39,621 bases of DNA, taken from Bremia lactucae. Taxonomy: Eukaryota > Oomycota > Peronosporomycetes > Peronosporales > Peronosporaceae. The stretch is taken from positions 623,964 through 663,584 of the forward strand of contig NC_090624.1 of assembly GCF_004359215.1 (NCBI RefSeq). The letters run 5' to 3'. Shown here one piece after another: positions 10,162 through 19,940 of this stretch. The notes under the pieces were generated by a model that was not told the DNA's origin, made no database searches, and saw only the letters and a program-made list of their open reading frames with translations. The translations under genes were made by a program, and so were the position numbers. Position 1 is the stretch's first letter; each line of letters opens with the position of its first letter.

Positions 10162-10647
10162 GTGCTCAATGGCACGGGGCGAGAGTACAAGCCTGGCTTG
10201 CTAGTCGCTCAAGCGACTGTAAAGGGCTTTGATTTGCCGTGGTCAATTTTAATTGACTCAGGAGCGTCTTGCAATTATGCTCGACGCCTTTCTTTTGAAG
10301 GAAGTCAACAATACGTTGAGGCGCTTAGAGCGCATGAAGGTGATACAATCACTGTTCGCTTAGCGACTCGAACTCGTGTCACTATTCCCAAAGTTTTAAT
10401 AAACTTAGGTATAAAGTTTCTGGACTTTGACAGTATGGAACGCTGTCTCGTCCTTGATTTGTATTCGAGAAATGATCTCGTCCTTGGTATGGCCTGGTTA
10501 GAACACCATGAGCCATGGATCGATTGGAGGTCTAAGACCTTAGGTGCCACGCGCAATGTTCCTAGCAAAGTTTTGGAGAGTCATGAACCCACATTTGCTA
10601 GGCAACAAAAGCGCAATTGGCGCGGATCATTGAATGAGTCTGTCAGT
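10162..10647 (+). pseudogene. Element C aspartic protease
   Basis: A retropepsin domain with the active-site stretch ILIDSGASCNYA (about 10249-10284) and the typical later block DLVLGMAWLEHHEPWIDWR (about 10474-10530). This frame is open for 170 codons and is the best-kept part of the element. The protease would process Gag-Pol. It runs in the same frame into the hinge at about 10648. Confidence 0.85.
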
Positions 10648-11276
10648 ATTTTGACATTGGCATGTCTGAGTTAATAAATTCTAATGCTATAAACATTAAT
10701 TCTGAGCCCGACTCAGCAGAAAGCAGTGGCGGCACGTACTCCATCGAATGACACTCGTTTTAAAAACGATTCGCTAAATGCTGATAGCAATGTTGGCCTA
10801 AGGCCGAATCATCAAGGGTGCAATATCCTGAGATACGTGGAATGGCACGTCTAAGTCCACCGAGTATGGTCGGCTGAGGTGGCATTATACTGAGTGTCAG
10901 TAGTGACACTGTTGGCGGTTCGCCAGGACCTCAAGGGTGCAATATCCCTGAGATACGTGGAGTGGCACGTTTAAGTTCACCGAGTGTGGTCGGCCGAGGT
11001 GGCACCATACTAATTGTCAATAGTGACACTATTGGCGGTTCGCCAGGGCATTTTGGGTCAAACCCTCCTAATGCACGTGAAGCGACACGTAAACGTTCGC
11101 TGGATAAGGAAGTTGAGTTACCTAACTCCTTGTCGGATGTCAAATTAGACACCATGTCTTGTATAGAACCAATACAGGCTGGAAAACCCGGGGACGTGAA
11201 TGTCCCGGCCTCTAAGAGGTGTATTGTCTCCACTCCAAGAAAGTGGACACGAAGCGTGTATACCCTCACAAAGTGA
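10648..11276 (+). pseudogene. Element C protease-RT hinge with 40-residue tandem repeat
   Basis: A low-complexity linker between protease and reverse transcriptase, with stops in its first half and open from about 10931 to 11276. It contains a 120-bp unit, exactly 40 codons, twice in tandem (from 10827 and from 10947). Both translate to a version of PEIRG.ARLS.PS.VG.GG and SDT(V/I)GGSPG. The unit's start and the sequence before it recur as the fragment inside LTR-A at 6988-7208. Hinge function unknown. Confidence 0.7.
10827..11066 (+). repeat. 120-bp direct tandem repeat, two units
   Basis: Unit 1 runs from 10827 to 10946 and unit 2 from 10947 to 11066. Both contain GAGATACGTGGA and TTGGCGGTTCGCCAGG. 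The period is 120 bp, so the reading frame is kept. Unit 1 has a TGA where unit 2 has CGA, so the units have diverged. Confidence 0.85.
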
Positions 11277-11386
11277 TATGAGTGAGCAAGTACATACGCT
11301 TGTAAATGGCGTAACCGGTAACATTGAGGGGGAATCTAGCCTTGCGGCAATCCCTTCGTAACATGCTCTTTTAAAAGCTAGACGAA

Positions 11387-12483
11387 ATGTCTATCGATGA
11401 GTGCGGTCGAGCCTTAAGAGCTGGTGACTTATTTGAAATGGTGGTCATTCAACCTATGGTTGAGTTAAACTCATCGTCCCTTCTAGACGAAGCTGTTCTG
11501 AATGACACAAAAGCTGCACTTAGTGCGCGAAATAGGTCATCGATCCTTAAAGATTTTACGGATCCCTTTTATTCCTTGATTAAGGAATTCCAAGATAAGG
11601 TATGTAATTACTCACCATCTGTTTTACCTCCGGATAGAGGTGTTCGTCATGAAATTGACTTGGTCCGGGAACCAAATACTGTGTCACAAGACAATGGCCT
11701 TTACTAAAGGAGCAGTGTGACGTCATTGACGATTTCTCCCGTGCTAAGCACGACGCTGACATGGTACGAGAATAAAAAACTTCTTATTCGTCACCAACAT
11801 TTTGTGTAAAAAAAGGCAGATGGTAAATGGCGCATTGTACAAGCTTATAATAAGCTTAATGATGTCACTATACCAGCACGAACCCCCATTCCTAGAAAGG
11901 ATGTTCTTCAGAACAATATGGTGGGATGTACAATGTACAGTGCTGGACTTAGTCGATGGTTATTACCAATTGCTCATGCGAGCTAGTGATATCTCGCTTA
12001 CAACGGTTAGCACCCCAAGCGGCATGTTATGGGAGTGGCTGGTTATGCCACAAGGGCTTTCCAACGCTCCGGCAACTTTTAATCGTCTAGTGACGCAACT
12101 GTTTCGCCCTCATCGAGGTTATACACAGACTTATTTCGATGACATTTTTGTCCACAGTCGTGCGGAGCAGGGTCGGTCGGATATGGAAAGCCATTGACCA
12201 TTTGCGAGCAGTGCTCGAGTGCATGCGCACAGACAAATTGTATGCCAATGCATCTAAATGCATTTTTGGCGCAGAAGAAATTCATTATTAAGGATGCTCC
12301 ATTGGTAAGCGAGGCCTTAGAGCGGATCCCGCTAAGCTCAAAGACATAGTAGATTGGCCGGTTCCTAACACCCAAAAGGATTTGTGTAAGTGGTTGGGTC
12401 TCGCCAATTATTTACATAAGTATAGCAAAAATTACGCTGATATGGCTAGGCCATTATCTAATCTCCTTAAAAAGGATTCTGCC
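11387..12483 (+). pseudogene. Element C reverse transcriptase
   Basis: The N-terminal approach VLPPDRGVRHEIDLV lies at about 11622-11668. After frameshifts the palm follows: PSGMLWEWLVMPQGLSNAPA with ATFNRLV (about 12013-12090), then the catalytic QTYFDDIFVHSR block (about 12127-12162). The thumb region follows in another frame (KDLCKWLGLANYLHKYSKNY, about 12376-12435). These are the standard Ty3/Gypsy RT blocks. The FDD aspartates are intact, but several frameshifts (near 11700, 11860 and 12200) and a small deletion near 12480 break the gene. Confidence 0.85.
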
Positions 12484-13032
12484 TAGCACCACAAATAATG
12501 TTTTCCGAGCAGTTACGGATAGTCGTATCCATGCCCCGATTCTGTACCCAAATTGCCCTTTCAGTGTCGTCTGTGACGCATCAGATTTTGCCATTGGCAG
12601 TGCTCTGTTACAAACAGATTTTATGGGCATGAACGTATTATTGCGTTCGAGTCTAGACAACTTAAAGCTGCGGAAAAGAACTACCCAGTTCATGACGAAG
12701 CGTTTCTTGCTATGAAGTATGCTCTCGTCAAATTCAGAGTTCATCTGCTCGGCTCTAAGCCGTTTGTGATTTATATAGATCACGCATCATTACGCATGGC
12801 GACTAAGTCGTCCCATCTCTCACAAAAGACGGCCAGATGGCTATCCTTTTTTGCGGAATACAACATCGAGGTGAAGTATAAACCCGGCAAGCAAAATGCT
12901 TTGGCCGATGCGTTACCACGCAGGCCGGATTATAAGCTTTCTCATTTAACGACTATCTCGTCACCTAATCCTAAATTAATCCGTTCGGCTTACGCCAAGG
13001 ATGAACAGTGTGTAGCTCTGCTACGAGCTTAA
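12484..13032 (+). pseudogene. Element C RNase H
   Basis: VVCDASDFAIGSALLQT (about 12558-12612, after a frameshift) carries the first catalytic aspartate. FESRQLKAAEKNYPVHDEAF follows, then YIDHASLRMATKSSHLSQ and WLSFFAEYNIEVKYKPGKQN with the NALADAL end block (to about 12920). This is the RNase H that removes the RNA template. The frame from 12712 to 13032 is open. Before it there are frame changes at about 12490-12640. Confidence 0.85.
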
Positions 13033-13979
13033 AGAACTCAGATTCAGGTATTAAATTACCGACACGTTTGCGTGCAAGGTTACATCGATTTCTATCGATA
13101 ACAACCTGTTGCTTTATTGCACAGACATCACGGACCCTCCACGTGTTGTTGCTCCTCATGATGAGGATTTGAAGTACCGAATCCTCTATGAGGTACACGA
13201 TACTGTCCTTGGTGGTCATCTCAGTAGAGAAAAGACCTACGGCTCTATAAGCCAGAGTTATTGGTGGCTCAAACTTTGTAAATGGGTCAGCACATATGTT
13301 CGCATGCGAAACGTGCCAACGGGTTAAACCCTCGGCACATGCTGCTGCGCCACTGGCGAGTCTTCCCGTCCCCATAGGTTGCTGGGAGTCCATTAGTATG
13401 GATTTTGTTTTTGGGCTACCGAGAGATTTCAGCCGCTAACTCCGGTATAGTGGTCTTTGTTGACCGTTTGAGCAAAATGGCTCACATAGCAGCCGTGCCG
13501 GATTCCTTTGACGGAGAGGGTACAGCTAAGCTGTTTATCGATCGCGTGTTTCGACAACATGGTTTGCCAGTGGCAATTGTCTCTGATCGGGATCCCCGTT
13601 TCACGGGCAATTTCTGGAAATCAATTTCCCGAGTGCTTGGCCCCAGATTGGATATGTCCAACTGCGGACATCCGCAGACCGATGGTCAAACTGAACGTGT
13701 CAATCGCGTCATTGAAGACGTTCACGCAGCGTGTGTGCTCAGACACCAAAGCGCTGGAGCTCAATGCTCCCAGTAGTGGAGTTTGCGTTAAATAACGCTG
13801 TTCATGCCTCTACAGGCTCCAGTCTGTTCTATGTAAACGGTCTTACCCACCCTCGCGTTCCATTGACGATACCAGTGCGTGGTTCAGGGCTTGGTGGGGG
13901 AGAATTGGCCGATAGGCTTGCTGATATCAGCCCTGTTACCGTTCAGAAACAAGTAAGCGAGTTTCTCGCGACATCTTAA
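13033..13979 (+). pseudogene. Element C integrase
   Basis: The zinc-binding HHCC region spans HDTVLGGHLSREKTYG and a CxxC pair split by a frameshift (about 13197-13325). The core has SMDFVFGL (13396-13420, first catalytic Asp), IVVFVDRLSKMAHIAAVPDS, AIVSDRDPRFTG (about 13575, second Asp) and HPQTDGQTERVNRVI (about 13670-13715, with the Glu). FALNNAVHASTGSSLFYVNG follows in the next frame. All DDE residues are present. Frameshifts near 13325, 13420 and 13740 inactivate it. Confidence 0.88.
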
Positions 13980-14667
13980 GACATGTAAGGGATACGATCG
14001 CTGATAGCCAAGACAAACAAAAAGAACAAGCAGATGCCAAAGGCAGAAGCTGTATTAATTATTATATGGTTGGAGACCGAGTTTTACTAAACGCTAAAAA
14101 CCTACCTACCAACTTGGTTTCCGCGGTCTTCAAGACCAAATTGCGCCCACGCTTTATTGGGCAATTTACGGTCGTGGCCAAGAAGGGACTAGCTTATACG
14201 CTAAACCTTCCCAGCAAGCTGCGTACATACCCAGCGTTTTACGTTTGCTTGCTTAAGCCATATCGGGACCATTCCCACGTGAACTTGAAGGCGCTTACGC
14301 CGAGACGGGCGGTCGTGCCGCAGATTGCTGCATCCTCACCAGGATGTCCAGCTGGCCCTCTAAACGAGGCTGCTGACGCTCCGGCGTCGAAAGACGGTCC
14401 CGAACCGCCTCAAAAGAGCTCTCAACCCGAGCAAGTACCTCACGAAAAAGTTGCACCTCGTGCCGTAGAGCATCAAATGCTTCCGCCAAAATTTTGGCCC
14501 CCTCCCGCGCTGCTTGATGCGCGGGGAACCTTCAGTTTTACGTGATGAAACTTTTAAAGCGACGTCGTCGCGAGAGTCAATACCAGTATTTGGTGAAGTG
14601 GCTAGGGTACCCCTCTTCTGAAAACTCTTGGGAGTTCGAGGTACCTCTTCGGCAATATTGCCCGTAG
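13980..14667 (+). pseudogene. Element C integrase tail and chromodomain
   Basis: After the integrase core comes DSQDKQKEQADAKGRS, then MVGDRVLLNAKNLPTN and RPRFIGQFTVVAKKGLAYTL with YPAFYVCLLKPYRDH (14066-14275), the usual C-terminal barrel. A Pro/Ala-rich linker leads to a chromodomain (about 14550-14640): YQYLVKWLGYPSSENSWEFE, with the aromatic W..Y and W residues of the methyl-lysine cage. In chromoviruses this domain steers integration to modified chromatin. A one-base shift separates the linker frame (ending 14545) from the chromodomain frame, which ends at a TAG at about 14666. Confidence 0.85.
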
Positions 14668-14757
14668 CCGTTGACATTTTTGAGCACCAAGCTCAGTGTC
14701 AACTCGCGTCAAACGACGCTTCCCACCACTAATGTGGAATTAGGTGGATCTAAAGCC

Positions 14758-15522
14758 TCAGTGCAGCTTCGATCGTTGGTTACGGTCAACCGAAGCACTG
14801 AAATATCCACTAGGCCTTTCTTCGTTTTGTGGCATAAATGCCGAACGTAACTGGCCTTTGGCCCCAAGCTTAGCGAAGTCGAAGCGAAGCTTCCGTTTCA
14901 AACGAACATCACCTCTATCTACAGACTCTCTGATATTCCAGATATTACGAAGTTTGCGGTCCCCGTGAACCCAGTTCTCAAATGAGACTTCGTTTTCAGT
15001 CCTTGATTCGTTTGAAAACAAAACGATTGAAATTTCCCTCATGGAGGTCACCGAAGCCCCACGGGCTTAATCACGTAAACGCGTCAGATACTGGCTTCGT
15101 ATCATTACCTTTGGCGTAAAGTATTGCTCATAAAGAGTGTCGCGGGCAGCGATCTCCTCCAGCGTCCTCGCCAGGTCACCAGAGATCCAGATGGCCAAGC
15201 TATGACCCGCTATCTCTTTGAGATGCTCGTCCGCACTAAAAGGAGTGGATCTTTATTCTATGAGTTTTAGCTTTCGCTATCTCGGCAGCTCGACGAAGAG
15301 CTCTTTCCTCTATGAGGAATATCTGCTCTTGCTCTTCATCGAGCGGATTCTGATGATGTTGGACTCAGGGTCCCGGGGCCCGCCGACGTTCATCCGGAGG
15401 AGAAGGCGTGAGCGAACGCCGCTCTTTTTTCTCCTCCTCTGATTGACAGTGACTTTCAAAGTCCACCATTCCTCATCGTCGAGGAAGGCGCTCAGAGTCT
15501 GTGACTCACGCTTGAGTGTCAT
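14758..15522 (-). pseudogene. Element C antisense ORF between pol and 3' LTR
   Basis: On the strand opposite to gag-pol a protein-like reading begins at the ATG at 15522 (MTLKRESQTLSAFLDDEEWW). With three frame changes it continues through SEEEKKERRSLTPSPPDERR, LDEEQEQIFLIEERALRRAA and HLKEIAGHSLAIWISGDLAR to a stop at about 15066 (QYLTRLRD). It is helical and highly charged. A second open stretch (15051-14758) follows in another frame and may or may not belong. I recognise no domain. The placement matches the antisense ORFs of A, B and D, but I see no clear sequence similarity to them. Confidence 0.45.
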
Positions 15523-15628
15523 TAGACAAAGGAATAAAACAACACAACCGAACGGTTAGCTGTTTAGGTTCCAACCTCAAAGAGGAAATGAAGCGAATGT
15601 TGTCATTCGGTGTCAACAGTCTGTCTGA

Positions 15629-15638
15629 TGGGGGAGGG
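15629..15638 (+). other. Polypurine tract of element C
   Basis: GGGGGAGGG lies directly before the 3' LTR start TGTAATGGGG, the expected place of the plus-strand primer. Confidence 0.75.
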
Positions 15639-16106
15639 TGTAATGGGGCACACATCGGTTGGAGAACCGTTGTTGTGGTACATTTACTTTATGGGTAAAA
15701 TACCCTTTTATCTAATTTTAAAATAGTTAGTTACTTAAATTATTTTTATTATGGGTCCCAAATGTGGTCGGCGCGCCAAAATCTATTTTTAGTTAGCTAG
15801 GGTAAGGTCTTTAGATTTAAATAATTAAATAAAGTGCAGTTCCCCATTTGATCTTAAAGCGTTAAATGCCTTCCTAAGGCTTGCGCATTGATCTGTAAGA
15901 GATAGAAGCCTTTCTAAGGTATATCCTCTTGGGCACTAGTTGCGCTTGGTTCTACGAACGCCTGAATCCCTTGAACAAGGATTCCTTAAGCTCTAATAGC
16001 TTGCACGACTCCCGGAGTTGTTAAACCCATTAGTTCAATAGAACTAAGTGACTCTCTGAGTATGAAAATCTTCCTCTGACTTTTGGAGCGAGGAAGCTCC
16101 GCTACA
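15639..16106 (+). repeat. 3' LTR of element C
   Basis: A 468-bp LTR, TGTAATGGGG to GCTCCGCTACA. It is preceded by a polypurine tract and nearly identical over its last 271 bp to 8728-8998. A shortened copy with a 158-bp internal deletion is at 27732-27933. Confidence 0.92.
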
Positions 16107-16857
16107 CATTCTGATGCGATATAACAGCGATCGCAACGAATTATTTCGCTCGCTTGCGTGTGAAAAATATCATTGGCGGTTCTGTACCCCCTGTTTCTTC
16201 TCACAACGTTGCTTCTGGTAGTAGCGAAGTGGCCTCAGCTGGTTCTCCTTTTCATAGGCATCAAGACGGGCAGAACAATACGTAGGGTATCGATCGGTTC
16301 CCAAGAGTCGAAACTCTTCGGGTAACCTTTTTCATTGGACGAAGATCTGGTACCTTTGCCTCACTAAGCGGTGGGCAAGCAACCTTCCAACAAGGAAGCG
16401 TTGATTCCCACCCGCATTTATCACTGCAGGCGGCGCCCGATAGGAGTGGCGATATCGCCCACCTAATCGCGGCTGTCTTACCCTTGTCCGTTCAGTCACA
16501 GGCGTTTAGCGCTGCTGAACGACGTATTGATCTCGAGGTTGAAGTCTCGTGACTGACCTCGGATCTTTATGATGCCCGAGCGAAGGCTCGTCAGGGTTAT
16601 GAACGCCAGAAGTTTCGCTTGGACATTTTTGAAATAATGCTGAGGGATCCGCGTTACTCGCGTGATGTCCCTCGCCCAACGAGTCCTCTTCGTGGTGGGA
16701 GGAGTCGATCGGCTGAAAGTTTCTCACCATCGTCGTCCCCCTCACTAGAACAACGCTCGACTGACTCACAGTCGACGTCACCATCGGTCTCCTTAGTCGG
16801 ATGGGGGTATGTGACCTCATTGGGTCTACATACCGTTTCAGACGACTCTTTATAAAA
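16107..16857 (+). pseudogene. Element A antisense accessory ORF, C-terminal part
   Basis: After element C an opposite-strand reading resumes: YFARLRVKNIIGGSVPPVSS and GSSEVASAGSPFHRHQDGQ, with a stop at about 16284. Another frame follows from about 16330: LVGGQATFQQGSVDSHPHLS, then AHLIAAVLPLSVQSQAFSAA. After a TGA at about 16550 comes a helical, charged tail (LYDARAKARQGYERQKFRLD, IFEIMLRDPRYSRD) and a Ser-rich end to 16855. The tail resembles in kind the coiled-coil ends of the B and D antisense proteins. Its 3' end overlaps the element A pol end (THPVFY, minus strand, about 16860). Function unknown. Confidence 0.5.
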
Positions 16858-17910
16858 TACGGGGTGCGTCTTCATATACGGTAACAACTTCGTAGTACCT
16901 CCAGGTAGTACAAGAATTGTATTTTTAGATAGGGTAGCAGTACGTAATAGTATTTTTCACACACTCTAAAGCGTTCATTATTTTTGCGACATTTTCGGTC
17001 CGCATATTCTTTTTGCTTGTACTGTGCGCTTGCCATTGCGTCACAGACTTTTCGTGTGATGGCTTATCGCCCCCCACAAAGCTTTGAGCCTCGCTCCCGC
17101 TTTTAGCATCAAACTCGCCTATGATACCGCCGAGAGATCGGTCATAAGACGAAGTTTTATTGACCACTGAAAAACTGGCAGGGTCATTAGGGCAAGCTTC
17201 TGTCGTTGAGATGATACCCTCGCAAGTCAGCGTCATATTGACAAAATTATGTACCTCTTTCGCACATAGCAAAGTGAGGGGGCCTCTACCACTAAAACTC
17301 GGGCTGTGCACAAACGAGACTGGCGTCCGAGGATGGCGCAGTCCGTTAATATAAAACGGTGTCTCACCCGTTCTGGCGTGGACACTGTTATTTATAGCGA
17401 TCCCCACAAAGAGCAATTGCTTGCCCCATGTATTGGGATTTGCAATAGTTCCTAAGACATCCGCCACGACCCGATTGGCACGTTCTATTTCGCCATCAGT
17501 CTGGCAGTCGACATGTGGAGCTTGCTACCTAGCAGCTTGAACACATGTCGCCAAAATCCAGACGTAAAACGTGGATCGCGGTCCGATACAATGAACTCGG
17601 GCATCCCGTAAAGTCAGTAAACATGATCCAGGAATAAGAGAGCTGCCTCCTTGTTTGTGATCGATGTTTTACATGGTGCTAAATGCACCATTTTGCTCAG
17701 TCTGTCTAAAAGACAACGAGCCCGTCGATCGTTCTGATCGGGCGGCATGCTAAACATGAAAAAATCCAGACTTACTGACTTCCAACAAATGGTCGGAATC
17801 GGTAGTGGCTTCAGTGGCGCACTGCAGGACAGTGCAGGCTTAATGCGCTGACACTGTTTTGCAAGAGCGAATACAGTTGGCCACCCATCTATATAGGTGT
17901 GGCAAACCAA
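16858..17910 (-). pseudogene. Element A integrase core and C-terminus
   Basis: Minus strand, from high to low coordinate: CWKSVSLDFFMFSMPPDQND with DRLSKMVHLAPCKTSITNKE (17800-17650), the first part of the integrase core. A decayed SDRDPRF region follows. Then NRVVADVLGTIANPNTWGKQ and IAINNSVHARTGETPFYING with GLRHPRTPVS (17480-17310). The tail contains QYKQKEYADRK (about 17030) and THPVFYKESSETVCRPNE (about 16870-16820), the integrase barrel. Stops and shifts are frequent. The pol end runs into the convergent antisense ORF. Confidence 0.75.
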
Positions 17911-18624
17911 AATTCCTCTGACACTCGTAAGAATGTCTTTCTACGGCCCAGATGCCTACTCTACGGCCCAGATGCCTACTAGATGGCGCATCATGGAGCT
18001 CATGAAGGATCATCAGCTTAAGATCTGTGTCACAATGTGAGAGCTGATACCATAGCAGGCCATCGCTGTAGCTAAATTTAGCTTAGCTTTCAGGTGCGAC
18101 GGAAGGGTAACCTTTTGTCCACCAAAATTGATCCAACAGCAGGCAACAATGGTCGTCCTGACTCTAGCTCTCTCTTTTATTTCAGAGGCTAATGAGCTCG
18201 TCACGTGGTATGCCTTCATGGCTGCCAACATTGACGGCTCAACTTGTGCTTAAGAACGAGGCACACTTATCTGGTGCCTTACCTCGAAGTCTGGTATGCG
18301 CGATAAAGCGTCAGGCAAGACATTCGACTTACCCGGCTAATATTCAACTTTGAAATCAAATTCAGAGAAGCATGTTAAGCCGTCTTGCCATTCTAGGCGA
18401 GAGGTGCGGTGAGTTTATTACGGTCCGGACTGATGCGTGATCCGTATAAATCACGCATGGTTCGGTGCCCAATAGGTGCACACGAAACCTGACAAGGGCA
18501 TACTTTATTGAAAGTAGCTCTTGTCATGCACAGGGTAATTCAGTTCCGCGGCTTTTAATAGCCGGGACTGATAAGAGATGACGAGGTCAACGCCGTCGTC
18601 ATCCTTCTGCATGAGCGCGCTGGC
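17911..18624 (-). pseudogene. Element A RNase H and integrase N-terminal region
   Basis: The minus strand reads SRLLKAAELNYPVHDKSYF (about 18560-18500), then WQDGLTCFSEFDFKVEY and PGKSNVLPDALSRIPDFEV (about 18395-18280), the RNase H end block. The spacer ORF at 18231-18013 follows, then ILHELHDAPSSRHLGRRKTF (about 18010-17945), the start of the integrase zinc region. A short direct repeat, CTACGGCCCAGATGCCTA, stands twice in tandem at 17941-17979. No frame is open throughout. Confidence 0.7.
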
Positions 18625-18821
18625 GATAATTAAGTTGCTACCACACAAACTTGAGCTATCCTAAAGCTAGTCTAGACTAATAGACTAGCTTTAGGATAGC
18701 TTAAGTTTGTGTGGTAGCAACTTAATTATCTCCTAAACCTTAGTCTTACAGGATAATTTCTAGACTAGCTTTAGGACAGCTTAAGTTTGTGTGGTAGCAA
18801 CTTAATTATCTCCTAAACCTT
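18625..18821. mobile_element. Foldback (MITE-like) insertion in element A pol
   Basis: An inverted repeat with 50-bp arms (18625-18674 and 18681-18730), one mismatch and a 6-base loop is followed by a further copy of the right arm plus 11 bp: 18681-18741 is repeated at 18761-18821 with a period of 80 bp. Compared with the other RT copy (19960-20010), the block replaces about 12 bases between GCGCGCTG.CGAT and TGCATCGCAG. It has no coding capacity. It looks like a small non-autonomous foldback element or a rearranged terminal inverted repeat. Confidence 0.75.
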
Positions 18822-19794
18822 GCATCGCAGACGACGCTAAAGGGCTTATCCGCGTCTGGCAATGCCAAGACCGGTCATCCCTTTACCGATTTTACCTTGT
18901 CTTGGTCTGCTCGTACACCATGTGTACCTACGATGCAACCCAGCACAGGTATCTTGGGGACCCCTATGACGCACGTTTGCAAGTTGACGTACAACTAGGC
19001 GTCCTTTAAAGTCTGTAACACAGCGTCTAAAAGGGGCTAGTGTGACTCTATTGCGCTCGGCCCGTCCTCGGCCCTCCTATGCACGAATACATCGTCTAAA
19101 AAAAATGTGGCGCGTAAGCAGGTGCTGATGCATCACGTAAGCCACCACTCGGTTGAATGTCGCTTGTGCGTTTTTCAAACGTTGAAGCATCACAAGCCAC
19201 TTCCAAAACATACCACATGGTGGGCTTACTGTCATTTTGGCTACATTGGACTCTCTCATGCGTACCTGATAGTAGCCATCCTTCAAATCCAACGCGGAAA
19301 AGATAGTTGACTTTCCCATGGAGTTCAACAAAACATCTTTCCGCGGGATTGGCGTTTGCGCCGGTATGGTCGCCGTGTTCAGCCAATTGTAGCATGAACC
19401 ACACGCCATCCACCTGTGGCTTTACGCACACAAAAGGTCGGGCTGCAGTGAGGCGATTTGCTCTCACGCACATGTCCCGCCTTGGCTCGTTTGTCGAAGA
19501 GCTCATCGATATAATCGACTTGTTCTTTCGGCAACGGCCATTGCCTGGTCACACAATACTTGGTGCCAGGTTCGAGGTCTATCTCGTGCCCGATGCCCCT
19601 ATCTGCTGGTAGGCGGCTCGGCACTTCTTCTGGGAACACATCACGATGTTTCCACAGAACCTCAAAGAACGGACTGTCTCTCAAGGCATCCCAGCCTTGA
19701 GCAGCGTACCGCTTCTTTTTGTCCGTTTCTAGGACGCTCTCGTCCATTGTGGACGACGAGCAGCAGTCCACCAAGTTCTCTTCTGGAACTGGTG
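18822..19794 (-). pseudogene. Element A hinge and reverse transcriptase, second (decayed) copy
   Basis: The minus strand from the gap reads DESVLETDKKKRYAAQGWDA, LWKHRDVFPEEVPSRLPADR and GIGHEIDLEPGTKYCVTRQW with FDKRAKAGHVRESKSPHCSP (19750-19400). It continues into RKDVLLNSMGKSTIFSALDL and ATFNRVVAYVM with a damaged YFDD region (19350-19080). It then jumps to the RT thumb and DADKPF region at about 18840. This repeats the segment at 19941-21325 but is more decayed in the palm. It is either a partial tandem duplication, a second element, or an assembly effect of the adjacent gap. Confidence 0.75.
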
Positions 19795-19940
19795 NNNNNN
19801 NNNNNNNNNNNNNNNNNNNNNNNNNNNNNNNNNNNNNNNNNNNNNNNNNNNNNNNNNNNNNNNNNNNNNNNNNNNNNNNNNNNNNNNNNNNNNNNNNNNN
19901 NNNNNNNNNNNNNNNNNNNNNNNNNNNNNNNNNNNNNNNN
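19795..19940. other. Assembly gap (146 N)
   Basis: The gap falls between two copies of the same hinge-RT segment. A collapsed or missing stretch of element A sequence is likely here. The 462-codon ORF that spans it is artificial. Confidence 0.9.

Larger units (their letters stand above)
8728..16106 (+). mobile_element. Ty3/Gypsy chromodomain element C, nested in element A
   Basis: The order is LTR-C, primer-binding site, gag with zinc knuckle, protease, hinge with tandem repeat, reverse transcriptase, RNase H, integrase, C-terminal domain, chromodomain, opposite-strand ORF, polypurine tract and LTR-C. All pol domains are present in the usual Gypsy order, but with roughly ten frameshifts or stops, so this copy is dead. 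The left end lies in the gap. The 5' and 3' LTR parts that can be compared (8728-8998 with 15836-16106) are nearly identical, so the insertion is fairly young relative to element A. Confidence 0.85.

Noticed and set aside
14295..14489. Coiled-coil-like minus ORF opposite the Pro-rich linker of C pol
   Set aside because: The plus frame gives a sensible linker between integrase tail and chromodomain; the minus frame is most simply its shadow.
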